From the NCBI GenBank assembly GCA_932294295.1, contig OW028580.1:36525336-36589335 (forward strand): a DNA stretch of 64,000 nt, in the 5' to 3' direction. The notes below the pieces were generated by a model, which searched no databases, was not told where the DNA came from, and saw only the letters and a program-made list of their open reading frames with translations. Made by a program: the position numbers and the translations under genes. The DNA is from Alitta virens (lineage: Eukaryota > Annelida > Polychaeta > Phyllodocida > Nereididae). Of this stretch, positions 11,369 to 22,539 are shown piece after piece. Position 1 is the stretch's first letter. Every line of letters starts with the position of its first letter.

Positions 11369-11700
11369 GACAGATAAATAGATAAACTTTATTTGACCAT
11401 ACGGAGTCAGTTTTGACCATTCGTCATAAACAAGGTACATAGAATGCACAATACATTGTTAATACAGACATAAAAATTACATATATTGAATATACTAACT
11501 AAATACTACTTCCGGAACTACTGATCCAAATATTATATATCTCATTTTCTATACTATAGCATCACAGTAAAACCGAATATCATAATACTGAAAAAAAAAC
11601 AAATATATATATAGCTGTTATATATTGCCTAGCATCAGGTTTACTGCACCATCCAAAATTTTTTTAACATTTTGCTAAATTACATGAGGGTAATAGGCCT
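11369..11700 (-). mobile_element. Possible LINE 3' end, antisense
   Basis: On the minus strand, AAATAAAGTTTATC followed by a TATT/TATC-type tail (about 11369-11392) has the form of the LINE 3' termini elsewhere in the window (AATAAA-like word plus microsatellite tail). The upstream sequence (to about 11700) is non-coding and AT-rich. Support is only the tail, so this is tentative. Confidence 0.3.
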
Positions 11701-12594
11701 CATTGTCCAAGATTTCAAAATGTCAGTTTATCAAATCACATGGGTTAGCACCGAATGATAAATGTCCGCATTGATAAACTAAACTGTCTAGCACATAGTA
11801 CAAAGAATAAACAAAAGAACGTCAACAACCGGACGGCATTGTGGACGTGATCGCTGAAGAGTAACAGGCTAAACTCATGCAGTGACGTCGCATGTTCAGG
11901 GATTATAACATAAAGAGTAAGTTGGCCTAACGGAGTTTATCAACTCTGAAAGGAATATCAATTATTATAATTTTTATACATGGAATCTGCATACACATGA
12001 GAAGCACTTGTTCTTCTTTTTTTTCCACATCATCATTTGATAACCAGTAATTATAATATTCCACGATGAAAAAAAACCCCAAAAAAAGACAAGAAAAAAA
12101 AAAGAAGACATTAAGACAAACTAGTAAACTGGCCTATAAAACACAAACTGAAACTCCTGTCTAAACAGAATACAGACTAGGAACATTATTACTGTCACAG
12201 GATGTCATCTGCTTACATGACTCACATGTCATGTTACATATTGATAACAAAAATGATTGTTTCATAACAATATAATTATTTAATAGTATTTATGTAAGAC
12301 ATATTAATGAACTTTTACTTCGAAAATATTGTAAGACATATCAATGAACTACTAAACAGATACAAAAAGTGTTGTAATTTTGCCATTAATTTGGATATTC
12401 CAATGACGTTAAATTTCTCTTTACTTCTCACTTTCCTTTACCTTTTTTTTTCTTCATTGTTCCCTGATGTTAAAATCGCTTTTAATTTTTATTTTGAAAT
12501 TTTTTTTATTGTATACCTTGATAGAAAATATGCTTGCAAATGTATCTATCTGAAATTATAGCTAACTTAATATGATAACCATGAAAATTGCTAA

Positions 12595-13140
12595 GAAATA
12601 CTAAATTGAATATACAATATACTAAATTGAATATACGATATACTAAATTGTATATACGAAATACTAAATTGAATATACGATATACTAAATTGTATATACG
12701 AAATACTAAATTGAATATACAATATACTAAATTGAATATACGATATACTAAACTGTATATACAAAATACTAAATATGTGAAATACTAAATTGTATATACA
12801 AAATACTAAATTGAATATACGATATACTAAATCGTATATAAGAAATACTAAATTGAATATACAATATACTAAATTGAATATACGAAATACTAAACTGAAT
12901 ATACGATATACTAAATCGTATATACGAAATACAAAATTGAATATACAATATACTAAATTGAATATACAAAATACTAATTGAATATATGATATACTAAATT
13001 GAATATACGAAATACTAAATTGAATATACAATATAATAAATCGTATATACAAAATAATAAATTGAATATACAATATACTAAATTGTATAAACGAAATACT
13101 AAATTGTATAAACGAAATACTAAATTGTATAAACGGAATA
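12595..13140. repeat. 21-bp AT-rich satellite, forward arm
   Basis: About 26 tandem units of gaaatactaaattgaatata(c) and its variants (tgtatatacg, cgtatatac). They produce the apparent open frames in both directions here (IRYTKLYIRN and FSISYIQ peptides), which are not genes. Confidence 0.9.
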
Positions 13141-13499
13141 CTTAATCCTTTAAATTACTATATTCTTAAACAAATTACTAAACTGGCCATATCTTTGTTA
13201 ATATTTGGTCTACAATTATGTGTGACCTATCTAAAGACTCGCCTTGGACAGTGCTATTTAATACTCTATACTGGAAAATTCTAGGTACAGCAAAACAGCA
13301 CTCAAACGGAATAAATTTGTTTTACAATATGACATCCTAATTACCCTTGTCCTTAAACCCAGCTCTTTCTATCAGGCCCCAGTCTTCCCTTTCCTTCCCT
13401 GTCCCTTTCCTTCCCTGTCCCTTTCCTTCCCTTTCCTTCCCTTTCCCTTTCCTTCCCTCCCCTTTTATTTGAGCAATATTGGAATCTATTGGGCCCTGA

Positions 13500-13690
13500 T
13501 AAATTATAACCAGTCAGTGTCCATAGCTAAGGCAAGTAAAAGACCCCACCCATGGTGTAAGAGTGTAACATGGGTGGACTCCTCCTCCCTCTCATCTCAT
13601 CAATCAACCCACGATAGCGGCAAATACTTGCCTTAGAGGGCTGCATTTCCCATATCTATCTATCTAATTTATCACCTGTCTATCTTTCTA
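13500..13690 (+). mobile_element. SINE-like fragment with CTAT tail
   Basis: This contains the GACCCCACCCATGG word shared with 6245-6310 and a 3' module (cgatagcggcaaatacttg, then ccttagagggctgca, then ccatatctatctatct) shared with the SINE at 19313-19429. A microsatellite tail on a conserved 3' module is typical of SINEs and LINE 3' ends. It sits in the centre of the foldback-like element. Confidence 0.55.
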
Positions 13691-14039
13691 TCCATCTATC
13701 TATCTTGGATCCCTCCTAGATTGATGGGAAAAGTTATTTTAAAGTCCTCCTTCCTGATATCATCCATGTTTGGTCTATAATTGCAGGTTATGTGTAATAC
13801 TTATGCAATTTGACAAAATGCAATTAGCATGGATCAAGATATTATTAAAATGTAGCATGGTACAATTAAAGTCAGCATCACATAGTAAACCCAACTACAG
13901 GAAATACTACTAAGAAGGGAAGGGAAGGGAAGACTGGGGCCTGTTTAAACTTTGTTTATGAGATAGTCCTGCTCAAGACGAGTCTCTACATAGGTTGCAC
14001 ATAACTGTAGACCAAATATTAACTAAGGTATAGCCAGTT

Positions 14040-14260
14040 TAGTAATTCGTATATACGATTTAGCATTTCGTATATACGATTTAGTATTTCGTGTATACGA
14101 TTTAGTATTCCGTATATACGATTTAGTATTTCATATATACGATTTAGTATTTCGTATATACGATTTAGCATTTCGTATATACGATTTAGTATTTCGTATA
14201 TACGATTTAGTACTTCGTATATACAATTTAGTATTTCGTATAAACAATTTACTACATCAT
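14040..14260. repeat. 21-bp satellite, inverted arm
   Basis: About ten units of tatacgatttagtatttcg, the reverse complement of the units at 12595-13140. The apparent minus-strand frame (repeats of LNRIYEI) is a translation of the satellite. Confidence 0.9.
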
Positions 14261-14399
14261 TTATACAATTTAATTTTTTTTTTCTCATGTCCTAAAATGG
14301 CTTCTGTAAGATCATTCTTATAGAGCTACAGATATTTTCACATCTATCATTGCTATCTTTCAGTAAAATTTCAGCAATCTATATACTAGATGAATTGGA

Positions 14400-14610
14400 T
14401 AATTTCTTAGAGTGTCTCCTTTGGCAAAGAAAAAAAATAAAAAATACATTTTGTTTCAAAAACAAAACTAAATATACACAAAAAAATATCAGTTTGGAAT
14501 TTTAAATTATTAACCTGAATTATTTGAAATGAATCGATAATATATTGCTTAAAAGTATCACACTAAAAATAGTAAATAAATGCCATTTTCCTGCTGTTCA
14601 TTTGGCCTTA
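14400..14610. repeat. Dispersed AT-rich repeat, copy 1 of 3
   Basis: It shares an ordered set of words (tttggaattttaaattatta, then gaattatttgaaat, then tatcacactaaaaat, then aataaatgcc) with 19085-19260 in the same orientation and with 46860-47000 in reverse. The family is unknown and has no coding capacity. Confidence 0.45.
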
Positions 14611-15166
14611 TGTATTATGAAGTCAGTCACTTTTAATTTTGCAAGCTTGGTTTTATGTCGCCCTGTTTGCATCATCCTTCCCAGTTTGAACTTATTGAAG
14701 CAGTGTCTTTTAGTTTACTAGAGTGCTTAACGAGCATATATAAAGTTATTCAACATTGATTTCACTTTTCTATATGTCATAATTTGTCTTTGTTCATTCT
14801 AGTGATGATTAGTGAAATAAAAATGAAACTAACTGTATCTTTACATCATCCAGATGGTGTGAAAATTTAAGTTAATTAATGACTATAAAAATGTCAAACA
14901 CAAACTAATTGTGCTTTAATAATGCTTTAATAGTTTAAATTATATATAATTAGTTAATTGTCAGTCATGTTTGTATATAACTAATTCATTTTATTGCTTG
15001 CTGGCATTGATTTATAATGTAGATGATTATCTTCACCGGAAGTCTGTAAGCAATTAGCAAGTAAAAGATGAAATGCCTCAGTGGCCAGGAGCTTTGAAAC
15101 GGTATGAACCCTTTGACATAACCTGATGATTACATAATCATAATAATATCATGCATTTCATGGAAA

Positions 15167-15668
15167 TCATCCATGCTGCCAGGGTGATCCATGCTGATTG
15201 CAACTCAAGCACAGCAACTCTGACGTCATATGCACTGCCCTGGTGGTTTCTGAACCATATTGACTTGCATAAAATAACCTATTCTTAGTGAAGAACTTAT
15301 AGAATTGATTGTGCATAATCTTCTCACCGACCTTTGATACACTGGGTAGAATTGATATTGGTCTATAATTGTCAAACATCTGGTCATTATATTTTTTGAC
15401 CACTTTAGCTATTTTTAATAGATCGGAGAAAATACTTAGTATTTACTGATTTATTATTAGTTTTAGGGAGCAGGCAAGTTCATGTTTTATATTTTTTTAA
15501 TAGTTTGCTAGATAATATATCATTACCAAAACTACTTTTAGGTTTGAGTGAATCAATTACTTTCATTTCAGTGCTTTTGCCAGTAAGTTCAAAATTGAAA
15601 CTTTGGGGAAATGTGTTAGTTAAATAATATTTAAATGATTTATTAGGGGGCATGACTATTATCCCCAT
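15167..15668 (-). pseudogene. LINE reverse transcriptase N-terminal fossil
   Basis: The minus-strand frames 15480-15668 and 15167-15403 give 'LKPKSSFGNDILSSKLLKK' and 'NYRPISILPSVSKVGEKI', followed by 'FYKFFTKNRLFYASQYG'. These are the first RT blocks of LINEs. A stop and frameshift separate the two pieces, and the catalytic part is missing. The match to the generic LINE pattern is clear, but the clade cannot be told. Confidence 0.75.
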
Positions 15669-16185
15669 AAGCAGTTTTTCTACCCACCCGCTCGCAAATT
15701 GCTATTTATATCTGGCGTCTAGACCTAGGCTATTACACAATATTATAACTATGACCAGTAGCTTAAGCAAACCAGATATTTTATTACGAGCACTTACTCT
15801 GATTTTGCGAAAATATTTAGGTCAACTTTTACGGAAATGACCGAAGTGCGTTGTATATAATGTTCGGGCGGGAGGCCCCAGGCGGGGAATTATTGCAGTG
15901 TCTTAGCTTTGATTGGTCGTTCAATTTTGAAAACCCACCAGGGGCCTCTTTCGTTATTTTAATTTATTCGCATATGCGCAGTGACACGTTTCGGCTATAT
16001 GTAGTTCAATGCTAGAATCTTGAGTTGTCATGCAAGTTAAAGGTGTTTTCTGTAGTTTTTAGGACTTTTGGGTTGATAATCAATTTTTTTTTTACACAAA
16101 GTTATGCGGTCAGGTCATCGTGGATAGTGAGCGTTCGCTTTGATAATGTCAACTTTCAAATGTCAACTGTCAACGAACCACATTA

Positions 16186-16341
16186 ATTAATGCACCGGAG
16201 GTGGGTGGTTGGGTAATACCTGATGGGCTAATTAGGACAGGCAGGGACCAAGGCATTGAGATGAAGGATGAAACAGCCATTCAACTTAGGCTCGACCAGA
16301 AATTAAACCCAGGACCCAGCGGTTGGATTAATGCACCGGAG
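16186..16341 (-). mobile_element. 5'-truncated tRNA-derived SINE with 15-bp TSD
   Basis: A 126-bp insert (16201-16326) sits between perfect copies of attaatgcaccggag (16186-16200 and 16327-16341). Read on the minus strand it matches the complete SINE at 22155-22343 from its B-box region onward (ctgggtcctggg, then ggctgtttcatcctt, then ctgcctgtcctaattagccc, then atcagg). The A box is absent. The perfect target duplication shows insertion by target-primed reverse transcription. Confidence 0.85.
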
Positions 16342-17349
16342 ACCACAACCTTTGCTTAAAACAAGCCACAGACGTGACATTGGTCCTGAAATCGATGTAA
16401 AAATGATGTCATAGAATACCTTTCTAAACATAAACGTTGTCCAATCCCTCTCGAGCTGGAAACTGCATAATTCGCCGTTTTAGCCATCAAAGTTCTCCAG
16501 TCCAGGGAATTCTTTTTTTCATTGATAATGTTTTTACGTCATCTGTGTAAATAGAGCTTTACTTGTTATCCATATCTTTATATTAAAGCTTTCTTATAAA
16601 TTATCATGTATTTGCATTCAGTCCATTTCTCATTGGACAATCCCATTTCTCCATTGTTCACACATTACCAGATATCTATTATTGTTATTATTATTTTTTA
16701 AGAAGTTTCTTGTTATGGAGCCTATTTTTCCATTCAAACCCATTATAAAGGAATTTTTTACATGTAATTTTAAATCCCCTTAAAATCAAGAAAAATTTGA
16801 TTTGATGGAAAAACAGTTTACCATGCCTAGTGTTTTAAGGATAATCTGTGAAAATGTCATCCAAATCCCAGTCGGATTGCTGATTGCTGATTTGTTCACA
16901 TGAAAACGAGGCATAAACGAACGTCATTAGCGTCGTCGGTTCGTAATGTATTTTATTATAGGCCTACTGTGCCTTCAATTTTCATCCGATTTTCAAAATT
17001 CCAGGTTTATTATGTAAAAAAATGTGTAGTTGTTTTGCTTTTTGCGTGAATTGAAACAACTCTGATCTCAATTTTTCATAAAATGACGCGAATGGGCGAC
17101 GCTCTCAATCACGTTGCAAGCTAAAATGTTAACAAAGTCGATGTAATAAATTCCGGCAATAATTTCTAATTTAGTACAATCTAGACAGTTTGGGTTGTCG
17201 AATTCATCAGTAAGAAGCATTTTCTTTCAATTGGATAGCTTGTTTGTTGGTACAAAAACCATCTGAAAATGCAGCTTTAATGAGCTGTCTCTGAGAAATC
17301 CGTGTCTCTAAAACCGCATAATCAAAGCGTTAGATTTTGCGGTTCTTGG

Positions 17350-17460
17350 AACTTAATGCTCATGAATCTGTTGTATTTTATAAAAATTAACAAAATTCAA
17401 CAATAGTTTAATATCCCAGCCGCAAATTTATTATATTCTTGTTTTAATTGGCCTATAACA
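17350..17460. repeat. Dispersed repeat, copy 2
   Basis: This is the second copy of the repeat described at 7165-7290, in the same orientation, diverged by substitutions and small gaps. Confidence 0.45.
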
Positions 17461-17743
17461 CGAGTAAACCGGTGGCTCAGTCCTTCAATTTTGTTATTTT
17501 GTAAAGGTCAGTTTAGTTTTTTGGCTGGGGAAGAGAATTTCAGAACATTGATAATTGGGCCTAACGCTAATTTTGTTGGACTCTCACTGCCCTGTAAACA
17601 TGCGGAACTTCGACAAAAGTCTGGAATGATACGAAGAACATATAATACCATGATTTCATGCTATTGCGTTCTTTTATTAGATCAATAAATTGTAAAAATC
17701 TGAGTTTTATACGGAGCATACGATGCCCTAAACGTACGAAAAG

Positions 17744-18846
17744 TGTCCGAAACGTCCGAAAATAATTTTGCTGCTGTTTGATGTACTTTTACGCAATAGT
17801 TTGTTGAAAATTCATTTAATTTCTTTTACATACAAGTTCTGTCTGTAGTTTAACATGAGATTTTATGAGCAAGACCTTTTTTTAGTGATTTTAATTAAAG
17901 TTAAAGCTGACCGCACCAATCGGACGTTTCGGAGGCCGGCAATGAACCTGCTGACCGGCCAACGCCCCCCGCCGTCCGTCTGCCTTTCCCCATCAATGAA
18001 ATGAAAATATAACTTCAATTCTAGTTTACCTTTCTTGACAATTGAGACAGATTCTGAATGCTCAGAATCTGAGGAATTGGTCCTGAGTAGTTAAATATCT
18101 AGTTGTATAAAATTTTGTGTTCAAACACCTGATAAATAATAATAACATAACTACTAATAAATGCATTGATAATACATAAATTACGTTTTTAGACCATTGT
18201 AAAATTATTTTATGATGTCATAAAGGTACTATGACAATTAAAAACACCACATATTCAAATGAAGTTTTAAGAAAATATTGACTTTAATCAACTAGTAATT
18301 AATGAAATATAATCCCCCATCAATGGAACATAACAGGTGTGGAAATATCCAATTGTGGTGGATTAGGCAATTAGAGAATAAATGAAGAAAAAAAACTCCT
18401 TGCAAACTGATTGCAATTAATATAAAGGTTTTGTGTTAAAAGAAAAATGTGCAATATGATTGGTCACTCTAGAATTTTATTGCAATTTAGTTAATATTTC
18501 CATGATATTTCTAAAGGAATACAGGAATAAATGTGGTTAAGAATTGGAAATTATATTTACTTCAAGTTAAAATAGGATTTTAAAACCAGATGATTTAGAG
18601 CCATGGTCTGTGTGAGGTTAGTAGAGCCAGAGTATAGTCGGAGTATAGTCTATGGGTCGCTGATTCAAAAAGAGCCCAAAAACTATTTTATCAGCTTGGA
18701 TAAAGTGGAATCTGCATTGTGTGCTTTCTACCTAGGACTGTTCTTCAAACATTGGCAAAATTAAAAAAAATAAAATCGGACGTTTTAGACATATTTTGGA
18801 CGTTTCGGTTTTCGGACGTTTCGGAATATTTTCGGACGTTACGGAC
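17744..18846. other. Region between inverted CGGACGTTTCGG-type repeats
   Basis: gtccgaaacgtccgaaaata (17744-17763) is the inverse of tattttcggacgttacggac (18827-18846) with one mismatch. Further direct copies of cggacgtttcgg lie at about 17925 and 18798-18870. The right end is a small tandem array. The enclosed about 1.06 kb is AT-rich with one GC-rich island (about 17930-17990) and no coding signal. It may be a non-autonomous DNA transposon, but no target duplication was identified. Confidence 0.35.
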
Positions 18847-19019
18847 TCGGATGTTTCGGTTTTCGGACGCTTCGACTTGTATTCCTACCATATATAGATA
18901 CCAGTGACACAGGGAAAAACCTTGAATAAAGTTTGAGGTACAGATATCTTAACAACTATTATCACTCAGCAATCTAATCTTTATGCTAAATTACAAATGT
19001 TTTAATTTTAATGTCAGTA

Positions 19020-19260
19020 TGGAGAGTATCTTTAATGAGCAGTGAACAGGCAGAGCAAAGAATAAATGCAAAATTGTCTTCCTAAAAATACAACAGAAAA
19101 TCATACTTTGGGATTTTGAATTATTAGCACGAATTATTGAAATTAATCAATAACATTTAACCAACTTCAAAATGTCACACCTCACAACATCTACCAAATA
19201 TAACATGAATATAAATAACTGTAGAATTAATAGCATAGCAGTATTTATTGTGAGTCTAAA
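19020..19260. repeat. Dispersed AT-rich repeat, copy 2 of 3
   Basis: It contains gcagtgaacaggcagagcaa (about 19038), whose near-identical inverse lies at about 47065-47085, and the tttgggattttgaattatta module shared with copy 1 at 14400-14610. No coding capacity. Confidence 0.45.
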
Positions 19261-19312
19261 TATGATGTCAACGACTTTAATTATTTTTGCACTAGGCCAT
19301 ATGTCTGTCTGT

Positions 19313-19429
19313 CTCAGCTGGTTGTTCTAGTGGTAAGACGCTCGCCTGCTCCTCTGAAGGTCAAACAACCCTTGATAGTGGCAAGTACCTGCCTTAGAGG
19401 GCTGCACTTTCCATATCTATCTATCAATC
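19313..19429 (+). mobile_element. tRNA-derived SINE with CTAT tail
   Basis: The head reads cagctggttgttctagtggt followed by aagacgctcgcctg, resembling a tRNA D-arm and A box (tctagtggtaagac). A degenerate B-box region follows (ggtcaaacaaccc). The 3' module (gtacctgccttagagggctg) ends in ccatatctatctatc and is shared with 13600-13680. No target duplication is obvious. Confidence 0.55.
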
Positions 19430-19689
19430 TCAAGACAAAATCATATAATTTCGGAAAGCATTCCCACATGACCAATGTCCGATTTTCTAAAGATTGGCAT
19501 TGATATTAAGAAGATCAAAAAAGTTTGGCATTTTCAACAAGTTTAGAGCTGTTTAAAAATGTACCGTAGTCTGTTAACTTTTTTTAACAGTAAATAACAT
19601 TGATTTAAAATGAAATACATAAATATAACTTTGTCCTGTATATAACCTGCTGGACTTGCTGCGTTTCTTCGTTGATCTGGCTTTCCATC

Positions 19690-20855
19690 AATATCAGTTC
19701 CACAAGGCTCTATATTAGGCCTTCTCCTCTTTATCATCTACATAAATTGTATTGTTTCAGCTACTCAATTATCTATGCTGATGATACCCCTGTTTCAGCC
19801 ACATTAAATACTTTTGGAAATGAAAATGAAATTAATGACAACATAAATTATGAACTACATTGTATATCTAATTGGCTAAAATTGAACAAATTGTCCTTAA
19901 ATGTAAACTAAACAAAAGCCATGATCTTTCACACTGTCCAGCGAAATATCACTTTGCCAAATCTTAGTATTGATAACACAAACATAGAATTTGTTGATCA
20001 GTTTAATTTTCTAGGCCTCATAATAGATAAACATTTAAAATGGAAACAGCACATTGATACAGTAGTCAAAACTGTAGGAGTAATGGCTAAATTAAAAAAA
20101 TTGTCTACCTTCAAAATTTTCCTTACAATCTATAATTCACTATTTCTAGTATACAATCTATAATTCACTATTGCTAGCATAGACATATCTATTATACATA
20201 TAAACTATGGTATCATTATATGGGATTGGAAATATAATAAACTGTTTAATCGAAACATAAACAACTTTTTCCACAGTTTATCAGAATGTTTGTCCGCTAA
20301 TTCCTTTGTCTCATTTTACATAAATTTAACAAGGCACAAGCAAAATAACAAACACACAAACACTATCTTTAGACAATTCAGTGTTCTCCAACAAAATCCA
20401 TGACCTTTGTGCACTGCATGATTAAAATTCGGTTTCAACCTAAAAAACAACTCGCTTTCTCAATATTTTTTATCTAAATCATTTTTATCTGAAAATTATT
20501 TTCATCCTTACCTCACTCGTCAATCCGATGATCTTCGTTTGCTTGCTGTGAGACATGACTTCTCAAGAAATGGCATGAGTTACAATCCAAATTTTTCTGG
20601 TTTAAGTTTTCAAGACAATTTTACTTATTTAATGAATAATGAACAATTGAAAAACAGTAGATTCGTATTTCGATGTTACCAAATTAGAAAAAATATGTTA
20701 TACAATAATTTTATTTTTACACTTCTTGTTTTCGTTATCTGCTTTGTAGTGAAAAATAAGCCCACTTGGGCTGGGTCCATATATTGTGATTTTCTTTTTC
20801 CTTGGTTGTATATATTGAACTTGTCAATAAAGATTTTCGTATCGTATCGTATACA
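19690..20855 (+). pseudogene. 5'-truncated LINE fossil (IYADD family) with CGTAT tail
   Basis: RT pieces run in several frames: 'GSILGLLLFIIYIN'-like residues, 'IIYADDTPVSATLNTFGN', 'ISNWLKLNKLSLNVN', then (19921-20163) 'FNFLGLIIDKHLKWKQHI', a decayed middle, and the last coding part (20539-20760) 'RHDFSRNGMSYNPNF'. Downstream are a 6-bp stem hairpin (AGCCCA/TGGGCT at 20759-20772), then tcaataaagatttt and a (CGTAT)n tail ending at about 20852. The first copy of this family is at 7370-7910. This copy contains the 3' end that the other lacks. Confidence 0.85.
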
Positions 20856-21049
20856 TCTAACTTTTAACACATAGTTTAAAACGGTTTCTTAACCTATATT
20901 AAATGAAAATTAATAATCATATATATGTATTGTTATATTCCAAATTGCTATTCATGTGGCTGTTAGTCTCCTCCTGTGATCCAGACACTGCTAAAATGGT
21001 ACTCAACTCCATCAAGTAATTGTTTTCTATTATTATTTAAGACTTATCT

Positions 21050-21200
21050 AATTTAGATAGTATATCAATAGCATGATTTCTCATAGATAAATAATTTATG
21101 ATACAATATTTTAATTATATTTTCCTCTCATGGTGGCTCCCAAGGCAGCCGCAAACTCTTTGCCCTTGAGAGGGAGTCTCCTTACTCCAAAGTAAAGTAA
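21050..21200 (+). mobile_element. LINE 3' UTR fragment with covarying hairpin
   Basis: GGCTCCC (21135-21141) pairs with GGGAGTC (21172-21178) over a 44-nt span. This is the same span as the hairpin at 5921-5964, and both are followed by TCTCC. The base pair that differs (A-T against T-A) changes on both sides, so the stem is preserved. It is a short, 5'-truncated, non-coding LINE end. Confidence 0.5.
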
Positions 21201-22140
21201 CTACGTAGCTGTCATTTAGGTGCATGTCCTGACAGAAAGATAATACTCTCTGACTTCTTGTAATAAACATATTAGGTGGGCGAATACATTTTTAGCTGTT
21301 AACTGACTCCATATATGACAGTTTGACAAGCAAAAATAAATTATTTCTCAGTATATACAGTTTATATAGAAATACTCTGACAAGTGTGAATATATTACAG
21401 GGTTACCTCTGATCTTTACAAAGTTGGATAAAGTCTTACTGTCATTTGATTATGAAATGATGATAGATGGTGCCATAATGAAGTAATTTTGGATATCGCT
21501 GCTTGAGATGGAACTTAAGTGATGCTTGTTTTAAGTTAGTAAGTTTAACAATTTGAATTGTTAATTTCTGTCTATATACATGTTTGAAAACATTCTTTAA
21601 TTAGGACACTGTATGAATGCCTAACTTTACTCCACTGTTGTCCTGCAAATACTGTGTACTGTGATCAACCATGTAATACATTACTTTACATTAATACTGA
21701 GGTTAATTAGGGCAATACATTATTCCAGATGATACCATTAAATAAATATTGGAATAATGTTTGATATCTTTTTAATTGGTACATGGCCAATTGTGCCACA
21801 TGCATTTTCCATGCGTTTATCTTTCTCATGGAAAAAGCACGTGGCATATTAATACTAATTTATGATGGTACTTGATACATGTTTGTTCATGTCATGTTAA
21901 CTTTTAAAGTAAATGATTAACATTATTCTTTGTTATTTCTGTTCACAATGTTTCCGATTTGCTTGTGCCAGTTATGATTGCAAACCTCAGAATTCTTTCT
22001 CCGAACTAAAGCCTACAAATGGATCCACATACACTCAGTGATAAATCATCAGTGCGGTAATTTTGCTCAGCAATACCATATTTATTTCTACCTTTTCATC
22101 ATAAATTATTCGTCAATAGATGTCTGTGGAACCTGAATTG

Positions 22141-22357
22141 CTCTTAAATAACAATAAGGGTGGGGACCTAGCTCAGTGGTAGCACGCTGAGCTTCCAACC
22201 ACTGGGTCCTGGGTGCAATTCCTGGTTGAGCCTATGTTGGATGGCTGTTTCATCCTTCGTCTCATTGCCACGGTCTCTGCCTGTCCTAATTAGCCCATCA
22301 GGTGCAGAAATACAGGACGTAAAGCCCTTATCCACCACCACCACTCTTAAATAACAA
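22141..22357 (+). mobile_element. Full-length tRNA-derived SINE with 14-bp TSD
   Basis: The element 22155-22343 (189 bp) is flanked by perfect copies of ctcttaaataacaa (22141-22154 and 22344-22357). The head is tRNA-like: ggggacc, A box TAGCTCAGTGG (22169-22179), an anticodon-stem-like region, and B box GGTGCAATTCC (22212-22222). The unrelated tail module ends in tccaccaccaccac. Pol III transcription from the internal A/B boxes is the expected mode. A 5'-truncated relative lies at 16186-16341. Confidence 0.9.
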
Positions 22358-22539
22358 GCAGTCACTTATAGATTTGCTGTAGAGTAATAACAGATTTAGA
22401 AAATACGAATAATGAACCTATTTATCAGCTATCACCTTACTATGATCAGTTTGGCTTTCAGAAATTGTTATGTGACAAACCCAACATTTTTAAATAGTGA
22501 GCCTAAATTGTCAGTCACTGAATGAAAATCTGAAGTAAT

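Larger units (their letters stand above)
12590..14275. mobile_element. Foldback-like element with satellite-bearing arms
   Basis: The left arm is a 21-bp satellite (12595-13140), a unique part (13145-13270: attactaaactggc, ttaatatttggtctac, then actcg) and a ggccccagtcttccc block (about 13376). The right arm repeats all three in inverted order and orientation: gactggggcc (about 13931), the unique part (13945-14035) and the satellite (14040-14260). The about 450-bp centre (13461-13912) differs and contains a SINE-like segment. Long inverted arms made partly of tandem subrepeats are the defining architecture of foldback (FB) elements. No target duplication could be fixed because the ends lie in the satellite. 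Confidence 0.6.

Noticed and set aside
12591..13073. Long open frames on both strands (up to 160 codons) in the 12.6-13.1 kb region
   Set aside because: They are translations of the 21-bp satellite and occur in several frames at once.
22155..22230. Functional tRNA gene
   Set aside because: The A and B boxes are present but the acceptor stem does not close and a SINE tail with target duplication follows.
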